Assembly: GCF_027409185.1 (NCBI RefSeq)
Contig: NC_084474.1
Span: 30,380,382 to 30,444,381 of the forward strand
DNA length: 64,000 bases
From: Cynocephalus volans
Lineage: Eukaryota > Chordata > Mammalia > Dermoptera > Cynocephalidae
Direction of reading: 5' to 3'
This document shows positions 33,070 to 45,090 of the stretch, piece by piece. Below the pieces are notes generated by a model. It saw only the letters and a list, made by a program, of their open reading frames with translations. It ran no database searches and was not told the origin of the DNA. Position 1 is the stretch's first letter; every line of letters starts with the position of its first letter. The translations under genes and the position numbers were made by a program.

Positions 33070-33560
33070 ATTCTTTTTCTGGGGAAAGGCCTCAGTTGAA
33101 AATATGAAGAAAACTATGGGTCCTGTTACATAATAAAGAATTTGGCTAGCCTTTGTCCCTATTTTTTTGGGAGGTAGCCTCTAAGTCCTTAGAATTTTCC
33201 TAGTGAAAATATGGTCTTTGTTATTCATGGTAGGCCCTGACATATTATGTTAACCAGTTGACTCATAGCAGGCCTCTCAATAGTTTAGGCTAACAAGAGG
33301 ACACAGGATGGAAGGCTTTGAGCACCTTGATATTAGCATGATCCCCAACTGGAAGGGAGCTAGAGAGTTTCAACCTTGTTGCTCATGATTCCATCACTCA
33401 TGCCTACATAATGGCCCCCCAATAAAAACCCTGGACACTGCATGCTCAAGTGAGCTGTAAGGTTTAACAGTACTCTGCTCATTGCTACACATCAACGTGC
33501 TGGGAGTGTGATACATCCTGCTTCAACTCAATGAGGACATAGGAAGTTCTGTATCCTGTA
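33070..33560 (+). mobile_element. Possible LTR, ERV-like
   Basis: Blocks such as TTGTCCCTATTTTTTTGGGA, GACATATTATGTTAACCAGT and CCCAATAAAAACCCTGGACA resemble an old retroviral LTR. Family and limits are uncertain. Confidence 0.4.
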
Positions 33561-34014
33561 TTTTCTAGATAATGGTAGACACTATGCAAATATTTGCTTA
33601 TATAAATGACAACATGACATAGTCAAGGACATGAAGTGACTTACATGAGGATGAAAAAAGACACTGTATCAGTTTGCACAGCTATAATTTTACTCTTCCA
33701 TCCCTTCTGAATACAGGCTATGAAAGTTCTGAAATTTAATAGTGAAGTGGTAAAAAGCTTGTAATAAGAAAATAGCTATCCTGCTAAGAAATTTCTGACC
33801 AATATTTTAATTGCAGCCTTAAGGAAAAGGTCAAGAAAATGAACCATAACATTTTAGAGCAGGAAAAAAACTTAAGAGATAACCCTTAGCTTAAGAAATC
33901 AAATCTTAGTCTAGAACGCTTGCTAAGCATGGAGGGAAAGATTAAAAACCATTTCTAATGTGAGATAAAGCAGAGAAAAAGAACAGCCATGGCAATATAA
34001 TATTATTACCAACA

Positions 34015-34255
34015 ATTTGCAGGCCTAATAAGTGGCAAACATTGCACTAAATGCCTTACATACATTACCTTATTTAAAAACAACTCTTCCACAGGAGAAT
34101 TATTATTGCCATTTTAGAGATGAAGAAACACTGAAAGAGGCTATTACTTGCTCAAGGCTTCTACAGCCTGAGTGGCAGTGTTAGGATTTAAACCTAGGTA
34201 GGTTTTACTTCCCAGCTCATACTCCACTCCTTGCATTATTCTACACTGCCATGAT
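34015..34255 (-). repeat. MIR SINE, near full length
   Basis: Complement of the MIR consensus: CATACATTACCTTATTTAAA, GCCATTTTAGAGATGAAGAA, TGCTCAAGGCTTCTACAGCC, then AGGATTTAAACCTAGG. Confidence 0.8.
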
Positions 34256-34868
34256 AAAAAATTCTGGCTCCAGTTAAACTTACTTTCCATTCCTCCTGAG
34301 AGGTGCTGATATAAATCCTTAGATAGCTCTCTAAAATTTAAAAGTAGTACTATTTCATTTTATGATAATAATAGTAGGCAATTAAAAAATTCATCAAGGC
34401 CATTATTATTTTCTTCTCTTTATACTGCTTTGTAACCATTCTTTTAAAAAGTGAAAAAATTAAAAAAGTCTAAAAATTCTTAAAGCACAAAAATTTTAAG
34501 TACCAACTTTTCTATCTGAAAAATCTCCAGAGCAAAACGCCTAGGATATTTATTTAACTAACAGTAGCTAAGCAACCACGCAAAGTCACATCTTAGAAGC
34601 CCGTTGGGTAGCAACAGTTTCTCTTACAGACTTAATATAGTAAATCGCTTCCACCATTTATATACCAGGGAATAATGGTGGTCGGTCTTCCCTTCCCCCT
34701 ATAACAGAGAAAAAACAAATCAACATTAAGAGTTAAAATCCTCCTTCTCACAAGAAAAAGACTTAAAATTCCCTAATTCTTAGGGAGAAGTTAAAAATAA
34801 TTAAAATATGATTAACTTCGAAAATTACCTAGACATCTAAGTTTGGGGAGATAAAAATCTCATTTTGA

Positions 34869-34966
34869 ACTTTTTTTTCTTTTGATGGCTGGCTGGTATG
34901 GGGATCCAAACCCTTGACCTTGTTATAACACTGAACTCTAACCAACTTAGCTAACTGGCCAGCCCA
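34869..34966 (-). mobile_element. tRNA-Ile-derived SINE (monomer)
   Basis: T-rich tail, TGATGGCTGGCTGGTATGGG, then TTAGCTAACTGGCCAGCC. The flanks repeat a (CA)TTTGAAC motif. Confidence 0.9.
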
Positions 34967-35216
34967 CAGTTTGAACATTTGAACATCTATTTCATGACTG
35001 AGCTGAGTTCTAGATATATGAATTGGTCAGGTAAAAGCCAGTGGTTGGGGAGAAGCAGGTTGAGAATAGTCCTAAGCAGAAGAAAAGGCATGAACGATGG
35101 CCTGAGGTTGCGCTTTTAGAGTATCATATATAAACATTACTCTTTTATAGTTTTTTTAAAAAAAATAACAAATAGAAAATCTAGGTGAGCCTAGGGCCTG
35201 CACTAAAATCAGTTTT

Positions 35217-35314
35217 TGTTTCTTCCTTGGAGAGTGGTGGAGGGGGCAGCTTACAGGTATAAGGATCAAACCCTGGACCTTGGTGTTATCAGCATCACAT
35301 TCTAACCAGCCAGC
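35217..35314 (-). mobile_element. tRNA-Ile-derived SINE (monomer, diverged)
   Basis: The body contains AAACCCTGGACCTTGGTGTT and CTAACCAGCCAGC. A perfect 14-bp target-site duplication, CTAAAATCAGTTTT, lies at 35203-35216 and 35315-35328. Confidence 0.9.
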
Positions 35315-35364
35315 CTAAAATCAGTTTTAAATCTAGTATCACTGAACATCCAAAAGATATTTGA

Positions 35365-35529
35365 GGGCCGGCCTCTGGCTCACTTGGGAGAGTGTGGTGC
35401 TGATAACACCAAGGCCATGGGTTTGGATCCCTATATAGGGATGGCCGGTTAGCTCACTTGGGAGAGTGTGGTGCTGACAACACCAAGTCGAGGGTTAAGA
35501 TCCCCTTACTGGGCATCTTTAAAAAAAAA
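35365..35529 (+). mobile_element. Dimeric tRNA-Ile-derived SINE (CYN-like)
   Basis: It starts GGGCCGGCCTCTGGCTCACT. A second unit follows GGATCCCTATATAGGGATGG. The target-site duplication AAAAGATATTTGA lies at 35352-35364 and 35530-35542. Confidence 0.94.
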
Positions 35530-35569
35530 AAAAGATATTTGAATAGCCCATCCTTTTTCTGACTTGAAA

Positions 35570-36760
35570 TGTTTCCTTTGTCATATACCATATTGCTACA
35601 TGGACTTCTAGACTATATTTTGTTCCAGTGATCTATTTACAGCTGACAAATATCCCCATTGTTTTAATTATAACAGCACGATAAACACGAATGGTTGAGT
35701 AAGTTCCCTATTTTGTTCTTATACATTTCTCATTAGGTCTACTTTTAGGTACTTGTTAGTTTCCATTATGAATGGGATCTATTTTCCTATTATATTTTCT
35801 GAAAGGTTACTGCTGGTGTTGTATAAAGTTTTTAAATTTGGTTAAGTTGATCTTGTATCCCGTCATTTTTGCAGAACACTCCTATTAGTTTTAACTGTTT
35901 TTCAGTTGATTTGCTTGAATTGTTTTAAGTAGATGATAACAACTGCTGCTATCTTCTTACATTGGCTATTTACTTGGAAAAAATAAGGTTAGATCTCTGA
36001 CATCACTCACAAAAATACACTACAGATTAAAGAACCAAATGTAAAAAATTCCACTGAACTTTGGAAAAATACAAGAAAAAAATACAACTAGCTTATAGAA
36101 TAGACATGTACTTGTATAAAAATGCTTGATCCCAAGAGTTATCAGAAAAATGCAAATCAAAACATTAAAACTTGCTAAAAATCAAGTATGTGTGTGGGAG
36201 ATGGGTGATTCTAAATAAATGGCACAATAATTTTGGTGGGCAGCAGTAGAAACAATTAACTTTTTAAACACACATCAAGAGTCTAGCAATTCTACTTCTT
36301 GGCATTTACTTCAGAGAAACACTAGCATTGTGTGCAAAGGCAAGCAGAAAAATATATACCATAATGTTACACATGAAAAACTGAAAATACCTTAAAAGGT
36401 ACACTAATTAGGGAATGAACTAAATAAAAATATTATATCCATGTTTATGAAATATTATGGAGCAGTGAAAAATAAGGTAAATCTATGTATGTAATGACAT
36501 GGAAACACTGCCAAGATAAACTGTTAATTTCTTAAAAAGCAAGTTAGAATGATAGGTACAGTTTGATGCCACTTATGTAAAATAAGTGCCTTCTCACTTA
36601 CTAATCTTATGTTTTTTGCAGATAAATAAAAATACATAAATACATGCTCTAAAGTACAAACAACTAGAAAATAGTCTTGAAAGATACTCTCCAAACTGAT
36701 AATAATCCTTACTACTGGGGTGGAGACCAAGAAAGAGAGGGGTGGCCAGCAGAAAATGTA
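35570..36760. mobile_element. Degenerate L1 fragments, mixed orientation
   Basis: 35570-35990 resembles minus-oriented L1 ORF2 (TGATCTTGTATCCCGTCATT). 36000-36760 resembles plus-oriented old L1 (AAAATGCAAATCAAAACATT). Both are heavily decayed and lie in ELOC intron 1. Confidence 0.45.
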
Positions 36761-37605
36761 GGCTTGTCTGAAATATTTTCTTTTTTTACAAACAGAATCT
36801 ATCCAAAAAATTGATTTTTAAGAATAAATAAAAGGGTAGAACCAAGCAAAGTCATGATTTGAACAATGGTCAGCCTGATGATTAGTTCCTAACTGTATGT
36901 AAGAATGTGATTAATTCAGAAAACAAAGTAAATTACATTAACCAAAAATAATCTAATGTTCAGGAATATTAGAGAGGCTTTGATTTAATAATACAAATTG
37001 GCATACATTAGGAAGCAATTCCATTTTGTAATAAGGCATCAAAATATCCTGCCTCCCGAATGAATTTATAACTTTCAAGAAGAGCTGAAATTCTCATTCT
37101 AACCTATTCAACTTATAACAATGCTCTCACATTTAACTCTTGCCCAGGGAGTCTTAACACTTTTAGCTAATAGTTCCCCCTTCTCAATTTTTATGCCCAC
37201 TGTGGAATTTACAGTTTTCTTTGCTATGGATGCAAATGCTTCACAGCTGCCTTTTGTTTTTTTACATGCATTTTGTCCCTCTAGCTGTTAAGTTTCCACA
37301 AAGCAGGAAGGTTCTCTCTCGCTATGACCCATGAATACAGCACAATGGTAGTTCTGTGGTAAAGTTAACAAATTGTAGCTTTGTACAATAACGTATCTAC
37401 CACAGATATATTTAGATAATATTATCCTGAGTTTTCTACCAGATAAAGTTATCCAATGGCACAATGCTTTAGACCAAGACTGATTCATGTTTTACCTTGA
37501 TGTTGGCATTTAATATACTAAGAACTTTCGGTCAACCACAATGAAAACTGTTCTTTCTAGAAGACATTTATTTAAGTTTATTGGAATATTTTGGGTTATA
37601 TGACT

Positions 37606-37672
37606 GTACTTCAAAAAGTTCGTGGAAAAGTGGAATTAAAATACGCATCTTTCCATAAACTTTTTGAAGTAC
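37606..37672. mobile_element. Short palindromic DNA element (MITE-like), copy 1
   Basis: A 67-bp near-perfect palindrome with 23-bp arms (GTACTTCAAAAAGTTCGTGG against its complement at the other end). The arms agree at 21 of 23 bases. The design is that of a mariner-type miniature inverted-repeat element. A second copy lies at 43498-43575. Confidence 0.65.
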
Positions 37673-37862
37673 CCTCCTATTTGGAGGGGTGAGTGACCAA
37701 GGAAGGAAATGGTATTTCATCTTTCACATCAGAATTTAGTCAATATGAGTTCTAATTTTTAAAGCAATTTTTATTTTTAAAAGACTTCCAGGGCATAGTC
37801 ATGTTTTATGAAATTAAGATAGCCAAATCATCAGTCTCACAATTATGCACACATAAACTGTT

Positions 37863-37959
37863 CACTTTTTTTGCGGTTGGCTGGTACAGGGATCTGAACC
37901 CTTGACTTTAGTTTTATAACACTGTGCTTTAAGCAGCTGAGCTAACTGGCCAGCCCCCT
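37863..37959 (-). mobile_element. tRNA-Ile-derived SINE (monomer)
   Basis: T tail, GCGGTTGGCTGGTACAGGGA, then GAGCTAACTGGCCAGCC. The target-site duplication ATAAACTGTT lies at about 37853-37862 and 37960-37969. Confidence 0.92.
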
Positions 37960-38203
37960 ATAAACTGTTAATAATAAATACAAGTGTTATGAAACATGTA
38001 CCACAGTACAAGATTTTTGGAATTTCATGTTCCTAGGACTAATTCAGTTAATTGAACATGTTAATTACTTGAGAATGTCCTCAAGTCTCCCAATATTAAA
38101 ACTTGCTCTCATATCTGTGTTTCAGAACAAGTTTCGTCCTCAGTGGCAGTAGGTCATAGAAGGAAGTTCTTTGCTTTTACAAAGAGATTCAATTAAGACA
38201 TTT

Positions 38204-38293
38204 AAAGTAAAAGCACTGGGTGGGGAAAAAAAGAAAAAAAAAAGGAAAAAAAAAAAAAAGAAAAAAAAAAAAAAAAAAAAAGTAAAAGCACTG
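38204..38293 (+). mobile_element. Tail-only retroinsertion (A-rich tract with target-site duplication)
   Basis: A 60-base purine tract (38219-38278, GGTGGGG followed by A runs with scattered G) is bracketed by a perfect 15-bp repeat, AAAGTAAAAGCACTG, at 38204-38218 and 38279-38293. This is the mark of L1-machinery insertion, but no element body is present. Confidence 0.8.
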
Positions 38294-38774
38294 ACCTCAA
38301 TTTTCAATCTGTTTCTGATGCCTAACAATTAGTAACAGCCTAACTGTTGCCCCAAATGGCCAAACTTTTACTAATAAAATAATGACTCATCTAATAATAC
38401 CCTGTAATCAACTTTATTATAATATCTCATCAGCAGGGCCTTCATATCTAAAAGTAGCACACCCTCATAAATGCCAGTCCTGTGTTCAGCATACCATGAA
38501 TTGTGGGGCTCTAGGAATTTTGACTGGAAGATTAAGAACTCTATTTTAGACTGGCCACAAATGATCAATCAGAAATATTCCATGGGGTGGTGTGGACCAC
38601 AACAGACAATTCGTAATGTTAAGCAGTCCAGGTATATTGTGAATGGTGGAGTTATTTATGCTTTGGTGAGTTACAGCTGTTTCACATCACATTATAAATG
38701 CCAAAAATGATTAAACATGGCTTTCCTGAATCCTTATACTAGAAAAGAAAAGTGAGTCATAGCATATGGCTAGT

Positions 38775-39925
38775 AAGAAAAATCTCTTCAACAAATGAAG
38801 CTGGAACAACTGAATATCCATATGGAAAACAAGAACCTCATTGTTACTTCACACCATACACACAAATCCATTTGAGATGTTCATAGAATTAAACTTAAAA
38901 AGCAAAATAATAAAGCTACTAGAAGAAAACACAGAACATGTTTCATGACATCAGCATAGGCAAAAATTTCTCAGAAAAGATACAGAAAATACAAACTGCA
39001 AAACAAAAAACTGATAAATTGGATTCCATTAAAATAACTTCTGCTCATCAAAAAACACCATGACAAAAATGAAAAGTCAATCCACAAACTGGGAGAAATA
39101 TTCACAATACATATCTGATAAAGAATTTGTATCCAGAGTAAATAAAAAAACTCCTGGAAGTCACAATAATAACAATAAAAAAAAATAATTAAAACTGGAC
39201 AAAAGAACTGGATACATTAAAAAATGCTCAACATCATCAGTTATCAGTAAAATGAAAATTAAAACCACAATGAAATACTACTACTACACATGCACCAGTA
39301 TGGCTAAAATTAAAAAGACTGTCAGTACTAAATGTCAGAGAGGATGTGGAACAAATAAACTCTCATACACTGCTGATGGGAATATCAAACAGAATAATTA
39401 TTTTGGAAAACTATTTGGTAGTTTCTTAAAAAAGTTAAACATGCCTATTCCTTATGACCTAACAATTCCATTCCTAGGTATTTGCCCAAGAAATATGAGA
39501 TAATTTGTCTACCAAAAAAATCTTGTACAAAAATGCTTACAGCAGCTTTATTCAGTAATAAGCAGGAAACGTAAATGTCCATTATCATAGGAGAATGGAT
39601 AAATAAACTATGATAGATTCATACAGAGCAATACTATTCACAACAAAAAGGGACTATCTACTGATACACACAACATGGTTGAATACCAAAAATACCACAC
39701 TAAGTGGAAAAAGCCAAACAAACAAGTACATACTGTATTATTTCACTTATATGCAATTATAGGATAGGCAAAATGAATCTATGGTGATAGATCAGTGGTT
39801 GCTTCCGGCATGAGACAACTTTGAGGAGTGATATTATTCAGAGTCCTGCTACATGTCTGTCAAAACTAAATGGTACAATGAACTTTTCACTGCATGTAGA
39901 TTATATCACAATTAAAAAAAAATAA
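38775..39925 (+). mobile_element. Degenerate L1 ORF2/3' end
   Basis: Plus-oriented L1: TCTTCAACAAATGAAGCTGG, ATTCACAATACATATCTGAT, GAGAGGATGTGGAACAAATA, and CAGCAGCTTTATTCAGTAAT. It lies antisense in ELOC intron 1 and has many stops. Confidence 0.82.
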
Positions 39926-40289
39926 GGCTAAATAAAAATTTGAAAAAATTTATTGATGGTTCTCCTGAAGTTTAGATAACTCCAAAAATATTATCAATCC
40001 AGGATGGCTTTCTGCCTGATTAACCTTTCAAAAGACATACTGATAATAAAATTAACCCAAATTCTCTGGATATGCAGATGCTAACAGAAGAGGAATAGGC
40101 TGGTTATCACTAAGAAAGTAAATCCGAGACTACAAATCTGCAACAGAAAATCGGTTATGTGAACAGTCATATAAGGAAAGTAGCTTTTGATCTGGGACTC
40201 TATGAATGGAGTTGTTTTCACAAGATCAAATTGGAAGGAGAGGGCAATCCAGACAAAGTAACTCAGTGTTGTTAGAAACCAATTTACAA

Positions 40290-40760
40290 ATTCAGTCATC
40301 CAACAAATATTTACTGAGGGCTAGTATGCCAGCTGTTGCCCAAGTCACTGGGGACACAGAGATGAACTAACAAAGATTCTAACCTCATGGGAAGAATGGT
40401 GGGGACAGAAAACCAAACAATACATGAGATGGAAGAAGTATTAACGGGGAAAAATAAAGCAGGATAAAGTAGACAGGGAATGGGGGGAGGGAGACAAAGT
40501 GGGGTTTCTATTTCATACAGGATGGTGAAGAAAGGCCTCACTGACATCTGACAAAGACCTGAAGAAAGCGAGGGAGTGAGTCATGGATATCTAAGGGCAG
40601 AGCTTTTGAAGGAGAAAGAACAGAAGGGAGACCAGTATGGCCAGAGGAGTGTGTCAAGGAGAGAAGTAGGAAAAGAGGTGAGAGTGGGGGATTTGGGCCT
40701 TATCAAATAGAAGAGTGATGGATAAGGAACACAGACTGAGACATGGATCAAGACATGGGT
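40290..40760. repeat. Ancient mammalian repeat, unclassified
   Basis: AATATTTACTGAGGGCTAGT, then GGCCTCACTGACATCTGACA and related motifs recall a common old repeat. I cannot name the family. Confidence 0.35.
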
Positions 40761-40889
40761 CTTGAATATCTAATAAATAACACTAGGCATGTATTCCTTC
40801 TTTGCTACACTGTCTTGTTTCATCTCTCCTACCTAACAATTATTTTGCTATTTCCTATCACTCCTGAAGACTTGATACCTCCACATAAT

Positions 40890-41105
40890 GCAGTGCTTAA
40901 AGACAGTTTGCTTTAGAACTCACCCTTTGCCAATTCCTAGATATGTCACCTTGTGGGGAGTTTCCTAATCATACTGTGCCTAGTTTCCTCAATAGTAAAA
41001 TAAGGGTAATATGGCATTTACATTATAGGGTTGTTTCAAAGAGTAAATAGGTTTAGATATAAGCACTTAGAATAGTGCCTGGCACACAGTAAACACATTA
41101 AAAAA
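40890..41105 (+). repeat. MIR SINE
   Basis: Plus-oriented MIR: CAGTGCTTAAAGACAGTTTG, TCCTCAATAGTAAAATAAGG, AATAGTGCCTGGCACACAGT. Confidence 0.82.
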
Positions 41106-41256
41106 CTAGCTACTATGATTCTATTTCTGAACCAGAGTTTCATTCCTATATATACCGAGGGCCTACCAAGTGCCAGGCAATGTTCTATGAGCTTGGGATA
41201 AATCTGTGAACAAAATAAAGACAGAACTCCCCACCATCCTGGAACTTACATTTTAG

Positions 41257-41596
41257 TGAAGGGGTCAGCAAACTTTTTCAGTAAAGGGCCACAGAGTTAA
41301 GTATTTTATGACTAGTGGGCCATAAGGTCTCTGTCACAACTATTCCAACTCTGTCCCTGGAGTGTGAAAGCAGTCACAGACAAGATGTAAACAAATGAGT
41401 GTGATTGTGTTCCATCAAAACCGTATTTATGGGCATGGAAATTTGAATTTCATATAATTTTCACATGTTATGAAATATATTCTTCCTTTGAATTTTTGTT
41501 CAACCATTAAAAGATGTAAAAACCATTTTTAACTTTTGGGCAGTACAAAAAGAGGTGGTGGGCCGGATTTGTCCTGTGGTCCCAACTTGCTGACTA
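41257..41596. mobile_element. hAT-type non-autonomous DNA transposon (MER family)
   Basis: Imperfect terminal inverted repeats (GGTCAGCAAACTT near 41263, and AACTTGCTGAC at 41584-41594) enclose GTAAAGGGCCACAGAGTTAA and TGGGCCATAAGGTCTCTGTC. The diverged 8-bp duplication CATTTTAG/CATTCTAG lies at 41249-41256 and 41597-41604. No transposase is present. Confidence 0.78.
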
Positions 41597-43497
41597 CATT
41601 CTAGCAGGTTCTTATCTGCAGTCCCATACTACTAGAAGTTCATGGATAAGAGGCAGCAGAATTCCAAACCCTTGAATTGGTATGTACATTTTTGTGCATA
41701 TGTACAGTTCAGGGTAATAGGAATGAAAAAGTCCACAGCTTTTATCAGAATTTTCAAGGTGTCTCTAACCATAAAGAAATTAAGAACTAGCTCTGTCAAA
41801 CAAATCTCATTGGCTACCTTATGTAGACCCAAACCTATCTCTACACCTGAACTTCAAGTCTCCGTTAGGCATTTCTAACTTGACACAGACAGGTTAAGTG
41901 ACAGAACTTCTGTTTCTTCATCTCCCAAATAAGGGAATTGGACTAAATTGTGTCTAAAAGTCTCTTCTAGTTCTACCATTTTATGACTGAATCTGTCTGA
42001 AATTCATCCTCCCCTACAACAACTGCCTATAACTCAACTTCCTATCTTTATTAAGCAAAGTTGCCCCCACATAACACAGAATAAAGCACGAGCAGATATT
42101 CCCAATATAGTGTACCTAATCATAGATTCTATACATTATAAACTGAGACAAATCACTTCAACTGTCTTGTCTTTCCACCTTCAGCCTACCTGCATCTACA
42201 TTAACATATACTCTGTCCACCCTCCTGTTTTCGCAGGCTGAATAAAAACCATCCTCCTTATCCAAGGTCGACACTTTCACTTAAGCACTGAGTCCTATCC
42301 CCTCTCACCTAAGGACTTTGCTTTTGCCATTATTCCCAGCCACACAGCAAATCCTGTAACATCCCCCTCTCCCCAACTACCATCCACTTCTCCTTAAACG
42401 CACTCTGATCAGATCTTTTGGTCCACCAGTCCCAAGAGGCTCTTATCAAATTTCAACTACTTTACTTGGTCACACTGGTCAATTTTTAATCTTCTTACTC
42501 TTAGCAGTGTTTTACAGTTGACTATTCCCTTCTTATGTAAACAGTTTCTTCCTTAGTACTCCAGATACCACACCCTCCTGGCTTTTCAGCTTCCATCACT
42601 GTTTGCTTCTCTTCTGACTGGAATGCTCCCAGTCTTCTGCCTTCTTCTCCATTAACATTCTCTACTTGATGCCCTCCAGTCCTTAGGTTTAAATCTCATC
42701 CATAAAATATGACACTCAGATTATCTCCCTACTGACTTCTGCTGAATGCCAGTTGTGGATATCTAACTTGCCTACCATACATTCTCAGCTGTCTACTAGC
42801 TATCAAACTCAGTAAGTCCCATATAGAACTCCTGATTTATCTCTCAGAAACCGATGCTCCTTCCCGTCTTTCCCATTTCCATAAATAGCTGGGGCAAAAC
42901 CGTTGATTATGCAAAAGAAGTTTTTGTCCCAGGGTGAAAGCAGGACCCTTTGGCCCCAGCTTCAAATTACATTCCAAACCAGACCACTTCTCACTAACTT
43001 CTAATTCTACACCTCTAATTCAAGCTACCATATCTCAACTGGACTATTACAAAAGCCTCCTTACGAGCTGGCTTCCCTACTTTCCTCTTGGGTGGTCTGT
43101 TCTCCACCTGGCAACCAGTCATCTAAAGCATAAATCAGATGTCATTCCCCTTTATAAAAATCCTCTAATGGCTTCTCATTACAGATAGGACTATAAGGTT
43201 CTACCTTATTTACTTCCTTGTTAACCACTCTGATCTCATCTCCCACCACCCTGGCCTTCTTGGTATTCCTTGAATAGGTCAAATTCACTCCCACCTCAAT
43301 ATCTTTGTGTTTGCACTCACTGCTGTCTGAAAAGCACTTCTTTAAATGTTCCTCATCAATTAGGTCTCAAGGTAAAACATCAGTTCCTCAGAGGTTTTCC
43401 CTGATCACCCTATCAAAATTAGATACCCCCATCCCAGTCACTCTAACCCCTAATCTTGCTATATTTTCTTCACATTTATCATTATCTGAAGCTATAT

Positions 43498-43575
43498 TAG
43501 GGCACTTCAAAAAGTTTGTGGAAAAATAGCATTAAAAGATAATACGAATCTTCCCACAAACTTTCTGATGACTCC
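43498..43575. mobile_element. Short palindromic DNA element (MITE-like), copy 2
   Basis: Shares GCACTTCAAAAAGTTTGTGG and AGATAATACGAATC with the palindromic family of copy 1. The right arm is more diverged. It lies inside the L2 element. Confidence 0.6.
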
Positions 43576-43578
43576 TCC

Positions 43579-43612
<34 letters not shown>
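43576..43612. repeat. (TTAC)n microsatellite
   Basis: About eight uninterrupted TTAC/ACTT units follow the MITE directly. Confidence 0.9.
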
Positions 43613-43614
<2 letters not shown>

Positions 43615-44963
43615 TATATCCCCTCTTTCTTCAAGTTCCATGAAGGCAGGCCTAGAATAGCTCCTGGCACATAGCTGATGCTTAATAAATATTTCTTGAG
43701 TGAACGTATTATCATTTTTCTAATCACCAAGGCTTCAGATTTCAGATATCAGTGGATGGGCTTCTTCTGATCTTATTTAATAATGGAACAATAAAACATT
43801 TAATACAGGTTAGCTGAAATGCATTAACACATATGAGAATAAATTCAAAGATTTTCCTGATTATTTTCTAGTACTGAAATATCTACCAAAAAAACAAGAT
43901 AAGCATTTTAGGAGATTTAAACAATCAAATATTACTTTAGAATTTGGTATATAGGGCTGATTATAACTTCTGGCTGTAAACTATTGTCTAATTATTTTTT
44001 AGAATTACCATCTGGTAATGAAACTGGTTCTTTCCATTTCAAACAAAAGTGTATATATTTTTTGAATGGTAGTTATTACATAAATCTCATATTTAAGGAA
44101 AAAGAAGATAGTCATCAGCTGTTTCCTTGCCATTACTATCTACAGAATGAGTACCTCCACGTGAGAACCGTGACGTTTCAACAACATTGAATTATAATGT
44201 AAACGAAACTAGAGATTTATCATTTTAGGCCACTTAACAGAGAAAAAAAAACAACTATTTGGGGATAAAAAAGCAAATCTGGCAGTTTGAAAGTGAGGTT
44301 TTAAGACTAAAGGATTTCAGTTGTTTTCTACACTGAAAGCAATGAAGAGTAGAAATGTTTGCACTAAATGACAAACTCCACAGTTATGTGTTACTAAAGA
44401 TATTTCAGTTCCTTAAGAGAAATTCAATGGGCACTGTACTTGACACTAGATATACCTCCTTTCAGACCTGATTGAGAGGTAGATGCACGAAAGCCCAACC
44501 CACCAAGTCGGGCAAAGATCGCCCAAGTTGCCCAGAAGGTATACTTCTCGGGGTTCCGCACCTGGGGGGAGCGAGGGCCCTCTCCTGGGACTAGAGACTG
44601 ACTTAAAGAAAAGAACGAATCTGAGCGCACGTAGGAAAGCAGAAAGGGAAAGCGACAGGGCTGCCAAGCTCCTAACTCCACCTTCCCCGGGCCCAACCCA
44701 GGGAAGGCCCAGTCTCGCCGGCTGCTGCCCCTCCTTCTACCTCTTTCCAAGCCCACCGAGCGGCGCCAGGAAAGGTCCCGCCGCCCTCTTCTCCCCTCCC
44801 CCAAACCAGAAGCTGCGGAGGCCCTGGGAGGTTAAGAGCTTCCGTTCCTTCCCCGCCCAGATGGGAAGGGGTGGGAAGTGGGACTGCGAGCGCGCTCAGT
44901 CCTAGCCACTCTCGTTCTCCGCGCGTACACGGATCTCCGTTCCCGCCCCAGCCCGAGACTCAC

Positions 44964-45090
44964 TCGTCAGCCCCGCAGCCACCGCAGCCACCGCAGCCGG
45001 GTCCCCGCGTACCGCCACAGCCCCTACTCCAGGGCGGCCCCCCCCACCCCAGCTGCCTGCCCGTGGGTTCCGGGGCAGTCGGAGGAACTA
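44964..45090 (-). other. ELOC: ELOC exon 1 (non-coding), approximate
   Basis: On the minus strand a GC-rich stretch ends in GGGGCTGACGA before the strong donor GTGAGT (44963-44958). It lies in a CpG island at the right distance upstream of the ATG-containing exon. The transcription start is not visible; the upper limit is set near the first ETS-like box. Confidence 0.55.

Larger units (their letters stand above)
42380..43715 (+). mobile_element. LINE L2 3' region
   Basis: Plus-oriented L2-like blocks: CATCTCAACTGGACTATTAC, TGGTATTCCTTGAATAGGTC, GAGGTTTTCCCTGATCACCC, and the end CCTGGCACATAGCTGATGCTTAATAAATAT (read in two parts). A MITE and a (TTAC)n run interrupt it at 43498-43612. The 42380-42900 part is weaker. 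Confidence 0.65.

Noticed and set aside
37606-37672. Hairpin resembling a pre-miRNA
   Set aside because: The palindrome recurs at 43498-43575 with shared ends, so a MITE explains it better. No small-RNA evidence is available.
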